From positions 186,001-250,000 of the forward strand of contig CAWGLY010000006.1 of NCBI GenBank assembly GCA_963823505.1: 64,000 bases of DNA, in the 5' to 3' direction. The DNA comes from DATHZQ01 sp963823505 (lineage in GTDB: Bacteria; Actinomycetota; Acidimicrobiia; Spongiisociales; UBA5794). Within the stretch, counting starts at the first letter, position 1; every line of letters begins with the position of its first letter. Below the pieces are notes generated by a model that did no database searches, was not told the DNA's origin, and saw nothing but the letters and a program-made list of their open reading frames with translations. Shown here piece after piece: positions 17,504-26,599 of this stretch. A program made the translations under genes and the position numbers.

Positions 17504-18670
17504 ATGCCCGCAGAGGAGAGAGTCGCCACAACCGTCGCGCTGGACTGGAACGAGGTGTGGTTCACGAACTGTCCGATGGTGTCGGCCAACAACGTCGACC
17601 AGGAACTCGGATGGTGCCGCGAGGAGCTCAAGAAGCTCGGAGTCGAGTACGCCTACTTCCGCTCGTCGCCGGAGAACAACTGGTATCCGCACTACGTGCA
17701 CAACCTCGACAACCTCGTTCGTTTTGGCGGGTTGTATCCGCCGATTCACGTCAACGCCGACATCCGTCGGACCCGGCTGCTCGGCGCGACGCAGGTGTAC
17801 GAGGGTGGCGCCATGCTGGTGCGCGCCCGCGACGACATCTTCCGGATGGAGGATCTGCGCGGCAAGAAGATCGGCCTCACGAAGAGCCTCAACACCATCA
17901 AGAACGACTGGTGGCGCATTCAAGAGCACGCCGGCATCGAGCTGATGCTGCGGATGAGCGGCATGACGGTCGATGATGTCGAGATCGTCGAGTTCCCGTA
18001 TCCGGACGACTGGTACGACAAGCCCGAGATGCTCCAGGTCGAGATGAACAACCCGTCCGAGCTCTGGCTTCGGCGGGATCACAAGCACGACCTGGCGTTC
18101 CGACCGTTGGAGACCGGATTGGAGCAGGGGGTCGTCGACGCGATCTACACACAGAGCAAGGTGTTCCAGCACCTCCAAGAGGACACCGGCAAGTTCAAGG
18201 CGATCGAGGACCTGTCTCGTTACCCGGACTGGACGCTGCAGATGGCGAACTGTCCTGCGGTGATCACGTGCACCGAAGTCATGGCCGATGAGCACCCGGA
18301 GCTGGTCGTCGCGTACATGAAGGCGATGATCAAGGTCGGCCGCTGGGCCAACGACAACAAGCATGCCGCCGCCGGGATCCTCAACCGCCAGACATTCTAT
18401 CGGGATGTCGAGGACACCTACCAGGGGATCAAGGACGTCGACATGGTGCCCAATCTGTCGCTGAAGAACCTGGCGTCGATCGACATCGGCAAGGACTTCA
18501 TGCTGAGCCACGGCTACATCCACAACGACTTCGACGTCAATGAGTGGGCGGCGCCGGAGTTCCTCGAGCAGGCCGCTCGAGACCTCCTCGAGGAGGAGTG
18601 GACCCGTCAGTCGACGTCGAAGCTTCCCGAATCGACAGAGCTTGGCGTGCCCGACGCCCGTCTCGGCTGA
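17504..18670 (+). CDS. DszB-type sulfinate desulfinase (periplasmic-binding-protein fold)
   Basis: The protein resembles 2'-hydroxybiphenyl-2-sulfinate desulfinase DszB. FTNCPM (Cys23) matches the DszB nucleophile context YSNCPV. His63 and Arg73-Phe-Gly-Gly76 have the same spacing as DszB His60 and Arg70...Gly73. RTRLLGAT and the C-terminal WAAPEFL also match. DszB releases sulfite from an aromatic sulfinate. There is no signal peptide, which argues against a transport binding protein. Start: AAGGAG upstream of the ATG. DszA/DszC partners are not in the window, so the natural sulfinate is unknown. Such genes are often mislabelled ABC substrate-binding proteins. Confidence 0.82.
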   Translation: MPAEERVATTVALDWNEVWFTNCPMVSANNVDQELGWCREELKKLGVEYAYFRSSPENNWYPHYVHNLDNLVRFGGLYPPIHVNADIRRTRLLGATQVYEGGAMLVRARDDIFRMEDLRGKKIGLTKSLNTIKNDWWRIQEHAGIELMLRMSGMTVDDVEIVEFPYPDDWYDKPEMLQVEMNNPSELWLRRDHKHDLAFRPLETGLEQGVVDAIYTQSKVFQHLQEDTGKFKAIEDLSRYPDWTLQMANCPAVITCTEVMADEHPELVVAYMKAMIKVGRWANDNKHAAAGILNRQTFYRDVEDTYQGIKDVDMVPNLSLKNLASIDIGKDFMLSHGYIHNDFDVNEWAAPEFLEQAARDLLEEEWTRQSTSKLPESTELGVPDARLG

Positions 18671-18706
18671 CCCGCCGTCCCCACGAGCAGGAAAGAAGGA
18701 GCAGCG

Positions 18707-19096
18707 ATGGTGAAGTCTGTTGTCGAGATGATCGGGGAGGCACGCGCCCAGATCGAGCTCGTGTCTCCCGAGGTGGTATCGAACGAACTGGCAGCGAGTG
18801 ACCCGATTCTTCTCGACATCCGCGAGCCGATCGAGTGGGAGCGTCACATCGAGGGCGCACTCCAGGTACCACGCGGCCTGCTGGAGTTCGTCGTCGACCC
18901 CGCCAGCCCCCGTTACAACCCCGAGTTCGAGCCCACTCGTCGAGTGATCGTCTACTGCGCCTCAGGCGCACGCGCCGCACTCGCCACGCTCACGCTCGAG
19001 AACATGGGCTACGAGAACGTCGCCAACATGGACGGCGGCTTCAGGGCCTGGATCGCCGCAGGGCTGCCGACCACCGAACATCACGCCGACGTGTAA
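18707..19096 (+). CDS. Single-domain rhodanese
   Basis: A 129-aa rhodanese-like sulfurtransferase with LLDIREPIEWERHIEGA near the start and active-site loop CASGARAA holding the catalytic Cys. It sits 36 bases after the desulfinase with a purine-rich ribosome site (GAAAGAAGGAG), so the two are co-transcribed. It could handle sulfane sulfur or sulfite-derived sulfur from the desulfinase, which is inference from context. Confidence 0.9.
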   Translation: MVKSVVEMIGEARAQIELVSPEVVSNELAASDPILLDIREPIEWERHIEGALQVPRGLLEFVVDPASPRYNPEFEPTRRVIVYCASGARAALATLTLENMGYENVANMDGGFRAWIAAGLPTTEHHADV

Positions 19097-19101
19097 TCGA
19101 G

Positions 19102-19137
19102 AACCGGACAACCTCGCCGACGCGAGGTTGTCCGGTT
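19102..19137. terminator. Strong hairpin terminator, 16-bp perfect stem
   Basis: The arms at 19102-19117 and 19122-19137 are exact reverse complements around a CGAC loop, directly after the rhodanese stop. It separates the desulfinase-rhodanese unit from the next gene. Confidence 0.85.
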
Positions 19138-19187
19138 GTCCTATCGTCCACTTCCTATGGTCATGAAGACCACCGAGGAGACATGTC

Positions 19188-19856
19188 ATGGGAAACGTCG
19201 TCGGCGAGATCCTCGGCTATGCCGTGGGGATCGCAGTCAGCCCGGTCCCGATCGCGGCGGTGATCCTCATGTTGTTCGCCGCCAAAGCACGGGTCACGGG
19301 GCCGGCGTTCACGATCGGCTGGGCGCTGGGGATCGCCACGGTGGCAACCGTCGTTACGCTGATTCCCGGACTCGGAGCTGATTCTGGTGACCCGTCGGAC
19401 ACGACCGGGGTCATCAAGGGTGTCCTTGGACTACTGCTGTTGTTGGTTGCGGTGAAGGCATGGTCCTCGCGACCAGGCCCAGGTGACGAACCGAACATGC
19501 CGAAGTGGATGGGAGGCATCGATTCGATGGGTGCCGGAACCGCCTTCGGCCTTGCGTTCTTGCTGTCCGGCGTCAATCCGAAGAACCTGGCGTTGGCCGC
19601 CGCCGCCGGAGCGGTGATCGGTTCTGCCGATCTCACCGGTGGAGAAATCGCTGTCTCCGTGGTGATATTCACCGTGTTGGCGTCCCTGACGATCGCGACA
19701 CCGGTGATCGGCTATCTCATTGCCGGCAAACGTCTACAACCAACGTTGGACACGACCAAGGACTGGCTGATCCAGAACAACAGCACGGTCATGTCCGTCT
19801 TGCTCCTCGTCTTCGGTGTCATCCTGATCGGAGACGCCGTCCAGATTCTCTTCTAG
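19188..19856 (+). CDS. GAP-family (Sap/LysE-like) membrane protein
   Basis: A protein of about 222 aa with six hydrophobic segments. The N-terminal GIAVSPVPIAAVILMLFAAKA and the central LSGVNPKNLALAAAAGA match the GAP family, known in mycobacteria for glycolipid addressing and distantly related to LysE-type exporters. It has a GAGGAG ribosome site. It follows the desulfinase-rhodanese unit but after a strong terminator, so a shared function is possible, not shown. Confidence 0.85.
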   Translation: MGNVVGEILGYAVGIAVSPVPIAAVILMLFAAKARVTGPAFTIGWALGIATVATVVTLIPGLGADSGDPSDTTGVIKGVLGLLLLLVAVKAWSSRPGPGDEPNMPKWMGGIDSMGAGTAFGLAFLLSGVNPKNLALAAAAGAVIGSADLTGGEIAVSVVIFTVLASLTIATPVIGYLIAGKRLQPTLDTTKDWLIQNNSTVMSVLLLVFGVILIGDAVQILF

Positions 19857-19951
19857 CAGGTGACCACTCGATCACCGGCCCAGGTACAGCGGGCCAGGGC
19901 AGGGCGAGCCCTCGAGCAGTGCATCGGCGGCTTCGACGAACTGGATGGCAC

Positions 19952-20632
19952 TCAGAAGAGCAGCTCGAGTCGGGCGGCGCCCCAGGCCAAGTGCCACAGG
20001 CTGTAGTAGGCGAGCCGGAAGCTGAGCATCCAGATGAACCCGAACCGCCAGAAGATCCACACCTGCGCCACCCCGAAGAACATCAGGTGGATTGCGCTGA
20101 ACACCGACGTGCCTATTGATGTGGCGTACACCGATTGCACTACGGCCTCGATGAGTGCGACGGGGATCGCGATCCGCCAGAAGGTGGCGTCGAACCCGGT
20201 GGGCATCCCAAGCACCGCAACAAGCACCGCGATCGGCACTGTGTGCAGCGCGATTTCGACGAACACGGCGATCGCGGGGTAGAACCTGAGCGCGTCCGGC
20301 AAGGGAACGTTCGTGTTCTCGGCGTAGCGGAGGACGAGGTCTGCACAGATGGCGGCTGCTGCCAGCACCGGGACAGCCCAGGCGATGATCGGCACGACGT
20401 CCCTCCACGCGCCGGGACCGAGCACCGCGAAGTCCGAAACCCCCTGCAAATAGGCCATTGCGATGACGCCGGCGACGGCGATGCCGGCCATCACTCGGAC
20501 CGGGTCCAGCCCGCCGAAGAAGCGGTCGAACACCGACCGATCGACCTGCACTTGCCATACCGTCAAGGCGATCGCCACGCCGGAGGCCGCCAGAAACGGG
20601 CCAATACCCGCCCAGTCAAGTCTCGACGTCAC
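19952..20632 (-). CDS. Polytopic membrane protein of unknown function
   Basis: About 226 aa with six to seven hydrophobic segments. The C-terminal part has conserved-looking polar residues in helices (SAIHLMFFGVAQVW, YYSLWHLAWG), a pattern seen in some intramembrane proteases, but I cannot assign a family. The GTG at 20632 gives an N-terminus that leads straight into the first helix; the open frame continues to 20683, so the start is uncertain. No obvious partner genes. Confidence 0.72.
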   Translation of the reverse strand: MTSRLDWAGIGPFLAASGVAIALTVWQVQVDRSVFDRFFGGLDPVRVMAGIAVAGVIAMAYLQGVSDFAVLGPGAWRDVVPIIAWAVPVLAAAAICADLVLRYAENTNVPLPDALRFYPAIAVFVEIALHTVPIAVLVAVLGMPTGFDATFWRIAIPVALIEAVVQSVYATSIGTSVFSAIHLMFFGVAQVWIFWRFGFIWMLSFRLAYYSLWHLAWGAARLELLF

Positions 20633-20846
20633 CCCGCCAACCTGACACGAGCGAATGCCTCGTCGCCAGGGCCGAAGGGCCACGACGTCGCCCGAGATAC
20701 GAGCGTTACCCGGCTGGCTTCATGAGTCGGGGCGTGGGTGAGGAGATCACTCTCCGCCTGAAGATCACCCGCCTGCCAACCCCGGCAGGGGCCGAACGAC
20801 CCCGCCTCGCAGCGATGTGGTGGGTACCAACGAGCGGCGGCAACAG

Positions 20847-20858
20847 TAGGCTCGGAAC
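20847..20858 (+). promoter_or_regulatory. Leaderless-type promoter (-10 TAGGCT) of the wax synthase gene
   Basis: TAGGCT at 20847-20852 is followed by 6 bases and the GTG at 20859, with no ribosome site. Confidence 0.5.
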
Positions 20859-22280
20859 GTGCAACAGCTGAGCGGAGTCGATACGGGGTTCCTGAACCTC
20901 GAGACACCTTTCCAGCAGGGCCATGTGGGCGGTGTGGTGATCGTCGACCCTTCGATGGCTCCGGAAGGGTGGGGCTTCGACACGCTCCAGGAGCTGATCG
21001 AGCAACGTATCCATCTGCTCCCGCCGTTCCGCAAACGGCTGCTGCCGGTCCCCCTCGGCTTCGACAATCCCTACTGGATCGACGACCCCCACTTCGACCT
21101 CAGCTTCCACCTCAGGCACATCGCGGTCCCGGCACCAGGAGGAGAGATGGAACTGGCCGCACTCGTCGCCAGAATCCACGAGCGGCCCCTCGACCGGACC
21201 AGGCCGCTGTGGGAGATGTACCTCATCGAAGGCCTCGCCGGCGGCCGGATGGCGACCTACACAAAGATCCATCACGCTGCGATCGACGGTGTCTCGGGGG
21301 GCGAGATCCTCACCATGCTCCTGGATGCAGATCCCGCAGGTCGCGACATCGACGCACCTGAGGCCCAGTGGATGGGCGAATCGATCCCCGGCCCGCTATC
21401 GCTGCTCACCCGGAGCGCGATGCGGCTCGCCATCAGTCCGCTCAGGGCACTCCAGATCGGGTATGAGACCGCCAGGAGTCTTCCCGGTCTCAAGCCGCTC
21501 CAGTCCTTGCCGGCGCTGGTCGGTCTTGGCAGGAAGGACGACGAGATCCTGTCACGCCCCCGGCTTGTCGCCCCCCACTCCCTGTTGAATCAGCAAATCA
21601 CTCCGCACCGGCGATGGGCGTTCGGCAAGATCCCCCTCGAGACGGTGAAGCGGATCAAGGACGCCGCCGGGACGACGGTCAACGACGTGGTCATTGCGGC
21701 CTCAGCCGGCGCCGTCCGTACGTGGCTGCTCGAACACGCCGACGTCCCGGAGCGGTCGCTCCAAGCGCTGATCCCCATCTCCATTCGCGACGCCGGCGAG
21801 CAAGCCGACATCGGCAATCGAGTGTCGGCGATCATCGCCCCCGTCGGCACGCATATCGCCGACCCCGTGGAACGTCTCGAGTTCGTGCACCACACCATGG
21901 GAATCGCCAAGGACACGCACCAGGCTACGCCTGCGACACTCCTGCAGGACTTCGCCCAGTTCGCCCCTCCTGCGATCGCCGCCCGCGCCGCCCAGATCGC
22001 CTACCGCAACGGGCGGGCCGGACGTTGGACACCGTTCAACCTCGTCATCTCGAACATTCCTGGGCCGCGTTTTCCCCTCTACCTTGCCGGCGCTCAGCTC
22101 GAAGGGCACTATCCCGTTTCGACCATCACAGACGGGGCGGCCCTCAACATCACGCTGCACAGCTATCTCGGCAGCCTGTGCTTCGGTCTGGTGGCCGACC
22201 GGGACCTCATCCCCGACCTGTGGTACCTGATGGACCTCATCGCATCCGAAATCACCGATCTCGACAAACAGCTCGGATGA
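20859..22280 (+). CDS. WS/DGAT: wax ester synthase / diacylglycerol O-acyltransferase
   Basis: The N-terminal acyltransferase domain has the catalytic HHAAIDGVSG motif (HHxxxDG). The C-terminal DUF1298-type region includes NLVISNIPGPRFPLY. The length of 473 aa is typical. The enzyme esterifies fatty acyl-CoA to diacylglycerol or a fatty alcohol at the membrane to form storage lipid, common in actinobacteria. It overlaps the following alpha/beta hydrolase by 4 bp (ATGA), so synthesis and turnover of the same lipids may be coupled. Confidence 0.94.
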   Translation: MQQLSGVDTGFLNLETPFQQGHVGGVVIVDPSMAPEGWGFDTLQELIEQRIHLLPPFRKRLLPVPLGFDNPYWIDDPHFDLSFHLRHIAVPAPGGEMELAALVARIHERPLDRTRPLWEMYLIEGLAGGRMATYTKIHHAAIDGVSGGEILTMLLDADPAGRDIDAPEAQWMGESIPGPLSLLTRSAMRLAISPLRALQIGYETARSLPGLKPLQSLPALVGLGRKDDEILSRPRLVAPHSLLNQQITPHRRWAFGKIPLETVKRIKDAAGTTVNDVVIAASAGAVRTWLLEHADVPERSLQALIPISIRDAGEQADIGNRVSAIIAPVGTHIADPVERLEFVHHTMGIAKDTHQATPATLLQDFAQFAPPAIAARAAQIAYRNGRAGRWTPFNLVISNIPGPRFPLYLAGAQLEGHYPVSTITDGAALNITLHSYLGSLCFGLVADRDLIPDLWYLMDLIASEITDLDKQLG

Positions 22281-23026
22281 AGCGGCCACCTCTCCTCCGC
22301 GCCATGGCCGAGCCCATCAGGGCATCAGGGGAATACGCAACGTCCGTCGGCCTCTTCCCGCTGCGCCGGATGCTGCCTGCTGGGGACGGCCAACCTGTTC
22401 TCGTGCTGCCGGGTTTCACGGCAACGGACCGTTCCACGGCGCCACTGCGGCGTCTCCTCGAGTCGCTTGGGTACGAAGCCCACGGCTGGGGGCTCGGCCG
22501 CAACATGGGGCCGACCGAGCGGGTGATGAACGAGATGCCGGAGCTGCTCGAGCACCTCGCGCAGGAATCGCAACGTGCGGTCTCGATCGTCGGGTGGAGC
22601 CTCGGAGGCATCTATGCGAGAGCCCTCACCGCACGGAGACCAAAGCTGGTGCGGTCGGTGGTCACCCTCGCAACCCCAGTGCGGTCCGAGGTCCACGATG
22701 CCAGCAACGCCTCCGCCCTGTTCGATGCGCTGCAGGTCTTCCATGTGCGTGGCCATCCGCTGCTGGACGACGGCGAGCCGCTCAGCGTCCCCGTCACCGC
22801 GGTGCACACCCGCAGCGACGGCATCGTTCATTGGGAGACGTGCATCGTCCAGGAAGCGCCCCGCACCGAGAACCTGCGGGTGAGAGGCAGCCACACCGGG
22901 CTGGGGTTCAACCCGGCCGCCACGTACATCGTCGCCGATCGCCTCTCCCTGGCAGAGGGGGAATGGAGACCGTTTGTGCCGCCCGCCGCCTATCGCAGCG
23001 TCATCTCGACCGTTTCACGCAACTGA
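22277..23026 (+). CDS. Alpha/beta hydrolase (lipase/esterase-like)
   Basis: About 249 aa. VLVLPGFTATDRST supplies the oxyanion-hole region and VGWSLGGIYA the GxSxG nucleophile elbow. The catalytic Asp is probably in HTRSDGIV, and the His in GSHTGLGFNP. Translationally coupled to the WS/DGAT gene, it probably acts on an ester or acylglycerol. It overlaps the convergent downstream gene by 12 bp. The start is the ATG in the ATGA overlap, not the long upstream open frame. Confidence 0.88.
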   Translation: MKRPPLLRAMAEPIRASGEYATSVGLFPLRRMLPAGDGQPVLVLPGFTATDRSTAPLRRLLESLGYEAHGWGLGRNMGPTERVMNEMPELLEHLAQESQRAVSIVGWSLGGIYARALTARRPKLVRSVVTLATPVRSEVHDASNASALFDALQVFHVRGHPLLDDGEPLSVPVTAVHTRSDGIVHWETCIVQEAPRTENLRVRGSHTGLGFNPAATYIVADRLSLAEGEWRPFVPPAAYRSVISTVSRN

Positions 23027-24490
23027 TTCGTCGATGCCGGCGATGCGTCTGGCGAACCCCTTCTTCGCATCGAGGTCCATGGCCCGCGCAATCTGAATGC
23101 GCTGGGCCTGTGGCGAGCCCGCACCGTGCATCGACTCGGTGAGGTAACCGACGGCGTTGCGTCCCATCGTCATGTTCTCGATGAGCCGCAGCACACGCCG
23201 CCTCGCTTCGGTAGGCACGCCTCTGCGCCCCTGGAGGTACTTGTCGAGGAGCGGACCGAGGTCGGGGTTGTCCCACTCCTGCTCGGACGGCAGGGTGACA
23301 ACGAGGCCTCCCGCAAGATCCTGCGCCAGCCGGCCCAACTCGTACGGGAATCGGGTGACGTTGTGTTTGCACACGTTGGCGAGCATCGCGTCCGGCTCGA
23401 AGTTGCCTGCGGCCGTTTCGGTCGACTCGTGTGACGCCGCGATCCCCGCCCCGTAGATCGTCTCGTTGAGATGCGTCATCTCCACGAGCTTGTCCTTGAT
23501 GTGGGACGCCTTCTCGACGCCGTTGTAGTCGGCGATCAGCGCAGCCGCACCGATGAGGACGTCGCCGACGCCCGTCTTACACACGTAGCTACGCCGGTGA
23601 TAGGTCGTGAAGCGTTCCACCAGATCGGCGGCGTACCCGAATTCGCCGTCCATGAACACGTGCTCCCACGGCACGAAGACGTCGTCGATGATCACCATGG
23701 CTTCCTGGCCCGCATAGTTGGCGTTCCCGGCGTCGATGCCGGTACCACCCTCCATCGCCCGGGTATCGCAGGACTGCCTGCCGTAGACGTAGGTGAGACC
23801 ATCGGCGTCGACCGGCATCGCAACCACAACGGCGTAGTCCCGATCGTCAGACGTGAGCCGCATGGTGGGCATCACGAGCATCCAATGGGAGTTGATGCAC
23901 CCGGTCTGGTGGGCTTTGGCGCCCCGGAGGACGATGCCGTCGTCGCGCCGATCGGTGATGTGGACGAACAGATCGGGGTCGGACTGCTGCGAGGGGCCTT
24001 TCGACCGGTCCCCCTTGACATCGGTCATGGCTCCACCGAGCACGAGGTTCTGACGCTGCACTTCGGCGAGGAACGCCAGGAACCGCTGGTGATACGAGGT
24101 CCCGTGATCAGCGTCGATGGCGTGGGTCACGGTGAACAGCGAGTTGACCGCATCCATACCGACACACCTTTGGAAGCAGGTCCCAGTGATCTGGCCGAGC
24201 TTCCGTTGCATCCGGTTTTGTGCCACCACGTCGGCTGCGGATTCGGTCACGTGGAGGAAGCGGTTCACCCGCTCCCCCGAGATGGCGGACTGAGCCGTCG
24301 CCAGATCGGGGTCGTCGACACCGAGATCGTACGTGGCGGCAACGGCGTTGATCGACGGCCGAATGATGGGATGATCCACCGGCTCGTCCACCCGCTCCCC
24401 GAGCAGGAACACGTTCAGCTTGCGGCCTCTGAGGCTCTCCACGTAGTCGGCTCCCGAGCAAATCGGATCACCGGCCTTCCATCCCGCCAT
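23015..24490 (-). CDS. 4-hydroxybutyryl-CoA dehydratase / vinylacetyl-CoA isomerase-like protein
   Basis: 491 aa, the usual length of AbfD, in the 4-hydroxyphenylacetate 3-hydroxylase/HpaB fold. GTCFQRC gives Cys105 and Cys109, and YHRRSYVCK gives His298 and Cys304. These are the candidate ligands of the [4Fe-4S] cluster (AbfD Cys99, Cys103, His292, Cys299). The His-Cys spacing looks one residue shorter than I recall for AbfD. GGTGIDAGNANYAGQEAM is also typical. Without the cluster it would be a flavin monooxygenase-like protein, but those lack the CxxxC. Probable role: 4-hydroxybutyrate or related CoA-thioester metabolism. No CoA-transferase neighbour. Confidence 0.78.
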   Translation of the reverse strand: MAGWKAGDPICSGADYVESLRGRKLNVFLLGERVDEPVDHPIIRPSINAVAATYDLGVDDPDLATAQSAISGERVNRFLHVTESAADVVAQNRMQRKLGQITGTCFQRCVGMDAVNSLFTVTHAIDADHGTSYHQRFLAFLAEVQRQNLVLGGAMTDVKGDRSKGPSQQSDPDLFVHITDRRDDGIVLRGAKAHQTGCINSHWMLVMPTMRLTSDDRDYAVVVAMPVDADGLTYVYGRQSCDTRAMEGGTGIDAGNANYAGQEAMVIIDDVFVPWEHVFMDGEFGYAADLVERFTTYHRRSYVCKTGVGDVLIGAAALIADYNGVEKASHIKDKLVEMTHLNETIYGAGIAASHESTETAAGNFEPDAMLANVCKHNVTRFPYELGRLAQDLAGGLVVTLPSEQEWDNPDLGPLLDKYLQGRRGVPTEARRRVLRLIENMTMGRNAVGYLTESMHGAGSPQAQRIQIARAMDLDAKKGFARRIAGIDESVA

Positions 24491-24645
24491 GTTGGGAGCC
24501 GCCTCTCGTTGCTAGGAGTCAACGGCGCTGGCCGTCCGCAACCGAGGCTACCAGTGGCTCGCCCGACCGTGGCAAGGCCGATCGGGTAGATTCGAAAGAG
24601 CAGCGCCTTGCCGATGCCTTGTGACGCACATGAGAGGTGGGACCG

Positions 24646-25389
24646 ATGACGACGGAGCGCGTGGCGATCGGGGTCACCCGCGTCGAGGGCTCGCGGACCA
24701 ACTTCTACATCATCGAGGACGGCGACACCATCTGCCTGGTCGACACTGGCTACCCAGGGGACTTCAGAGTCTTGGTTGCGGCGCTGGAGAGCATCGGACG
24801 CTCGCCCGCCGATGTCACCGCAGTGCTGTTGACCCACGGTCACGTCGATCACATCGGATCCGCCGAACGCCTCAGGACCGAGCACGGGTCACCCGTGCAC
24901 GTCCACAACGAAGAGGCCAATCACGCGAAGGGGAAGGCCGACGAGGTCATCTCGACGAGCTACATGGTCAGCCACCTGTGGTGGCCGAAGATGGCCTTCT
25001 TCCTCCTCAACGCCATCCGGGCGGGTGCACTGAAGGTGCAGCGGGTGCGCGAGGTGGTGATGTTCGGTGAGGCACCCACAGGGCTCGATCTGCCCGGGCA
25101 TCCGATTCCCATATTCACGCCGGGACACACTTCGGGTCACTGCGCCTTCCACCTCCCCGATCGCGGCGTCGTCATGACCGGCGATGCACTCATCACCCAC
25201 GACTCCCTCACCCACGCGACCGGGCCCCGATTGCTGCACGAGGCGTTCAACCACGACCAGGAGAGCTCGGTCCGATCGCTGGAACGGTTCCGCAATCTCA
25301 AGGCAGACACACTGCTGCCCGGCCACGGCGACCCCTTCTACGGGTCGCCTGCGGATGCCGTCGACCACGCGCTGCGGGTGCTCGGCTAG
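24646..25389 (+). CDS. MBL-fold metallo-hydrolase
   Basis: About 247 aa. LLTHGHVDHIGSA is the HxHxDH metal-binding motif, and GHTSGHCAF, TGDALITHD and PGHGDPF supply the other ligands. It is a glyoxalase II-like hydrolase; the substrate may be a thioester, lactone or phosphodiester and cannot be told. The ATG at 24646 has GAGAGGTGGG upstream, better placed than the GTG nine bases earlier. A TAGATT -10-like box lies at 24587-24592. Confidence 0.88.
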   Translation: MTTERVAIGVTRVEGSRTNFYIIEDGDTICLVDTGYPGDFRVLVAALESIGRSPADVTAVLLTHGHVDHIGSAERLRTEHGSPVHVHNEEANHAKGKADEVISTSYMVSHLWWPKMAFFLLNAIRAGALKVQRVREVVMFGEAPTGLDLPGHPIPIFTPGHTSGHCAFHLPDRGVVMTGDALITHDSLTHATGPRLLHEAFNHDQESSVRSLERFRNLKADTLLPGHGDPFYGSPADAVDHALRVLG

Positions 25390-25498
25390 GAGTGCGTTGA
25401 TCAACGTCAGTTCGAGCTCGTGACCGAGGTCGTGACCAGGCACCGTGGCGGACCCGCGAGCCCTCACGACGATGTGATCAGCAGTGTCCTAGTTCGTG

Positions 25499-26599
25499 CT
25501 ACTCGACGATCACCAGGTCGTGGTTGGACGTGTTGAGCCGCCGCGGCCCAGTCTCCTCGCACACGACGATGTCCTCGATGCGGACGCCGAACCGTCCCGC
25601 CAGGTAGATCCCCGGCTCGATCGAGAACGCCATGCCCGGCTGGAGACGTTCTGCATTTCCTTCGATCAGGTACGGGTCTTCGTGCCCGTCGAGCCCGATC
25701 CCGTGCCCGAGGCGATGGAAGAACGCATGGCCGTAGCCCGCTTCGTCGATCAGCGAACGAGCAGCCGCGTCCACGTCTCCGGCCACGGCACCAGGGACCG
25801 CAGCTTGGAAACCTGCCTGCTGTGCCGCCTGGACCACCGCGTAGACCTCCCGGTACTCGGCGGTGGGCCGGCCGACGTGGAACGTGCGCGTGGTGTCCGA
25901 GCAGTACCCACCAAGCTTGCCACCGAAGTCGACCACGACGGAGTCGCCGATCTGGATGATGCGGTCAGACGCTTCGTGGTGGGGCGACGCTCCGTTGGGG
26001 CCTGACGCCACGATGCGGAAGGTGTTGACGTCGTGGCCCTCGTCGACCGTCATCGCGGCGACTTCCATCGAGAGGTCGTGCTCCGACTTGCCGCCAAACC
26101 GCGTAGTGGCCAGCCGGGCAGCGACCCGATCGACAGCGGCGCCTGCAAGGCCGAGCAACTCGATCTCTGCAGGCTCTTTCACGGTGCGCAGCGTTCTCGA
26201 CAGGGGCCGGGCCGAGACGAAATCGGCCTGCGGCAGCGCTTTCTGCAGCGCCAAGAGGAATACCGACCAGGTCTGATCCGAGATCGCAACCGTGCGGGGG
26301 GATCCTGCGATGGCGGCGACCACGGCAATCGGGTCTTCGGTCTCCGACCAGGGGTGAGTGGTGAACACGTCGGGCCGGGCAACGATCCGTGGCGCCTCGA
26401 GCTCAGGCACGACGAGCATGGCGTCACCATCACGGGGGATCACGGCCATCGTGAGCCGTTCCAGCGGCATTGCCTCGTAGCCGGTCAGATACGGTAGATC
26501 GGAACCGACCGAGGCCAGCAGCACGTCGATGCCTGCCGACTCCATCGCCATCCGAGCGCGTTCGATCCTGCCGGAGTAGTCGAACTCGGGATGGATCAC
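25499..26599 (-). CDS. M24 family Xaa-Pro peptidase
   Basis: About 366 aa with an N-terminal creatinase-like domain and a C-terminal pita-bread fold. Metal ligands are visible in VVVDFGG, SDTTRTF, HGIGLDGHEDP, and IEPGIY, with a final Glu in GVRIEDIVV. It cleaves X-Pro bonds. The GTG at 26599 overlaps the TGA of the LipB-LipA fusion (GTGA), making this the last gene of the lipoate operon. The longer upstream frame lies inside that fusion gene and is not used. Confidence 0.9.
   Translation of the reverse strand: MIHPEFDYSGRIERARMAMESAGIDVLLASVGSDLPYLTGYEAMPLERLTMAVIPRDGDAMLVVPELEAPRIVARPDVFTTHPWSETEDPIAVVAAIAGSPRTVAISDQTWSVFLLALQKALPQADFVSARPLSRTLRTVKEPAEIELLGLAGAAVDRVAARLATTRFGGKSEHDLSMEVAAMTVDEGHDVNTFRIVASGPNGASPHHEASDRIIQIGDSVVVDFGGKLGGYCSDTTRTFHVGRPTAEYREVYAVVQAAQQAGFQAAVPGAVAGDVDAAARSLIDEAGYGHAFFHRLGHGIGLDGHEDPYLIEGNAERLQPGMAFSIEPGIYLAGRFGVRIEDIVVCEETGPRRLNTSNHDLVIVE

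Noticed and set aside
17504..18670. ABC-transporter substrate-binding protein (NMT1/SsuA-like) as the function of this gene
   Set aside because: No signal peptide or lipobox, no permease or ATPase neighbours, and the DszB active-site residues are conserved in position.
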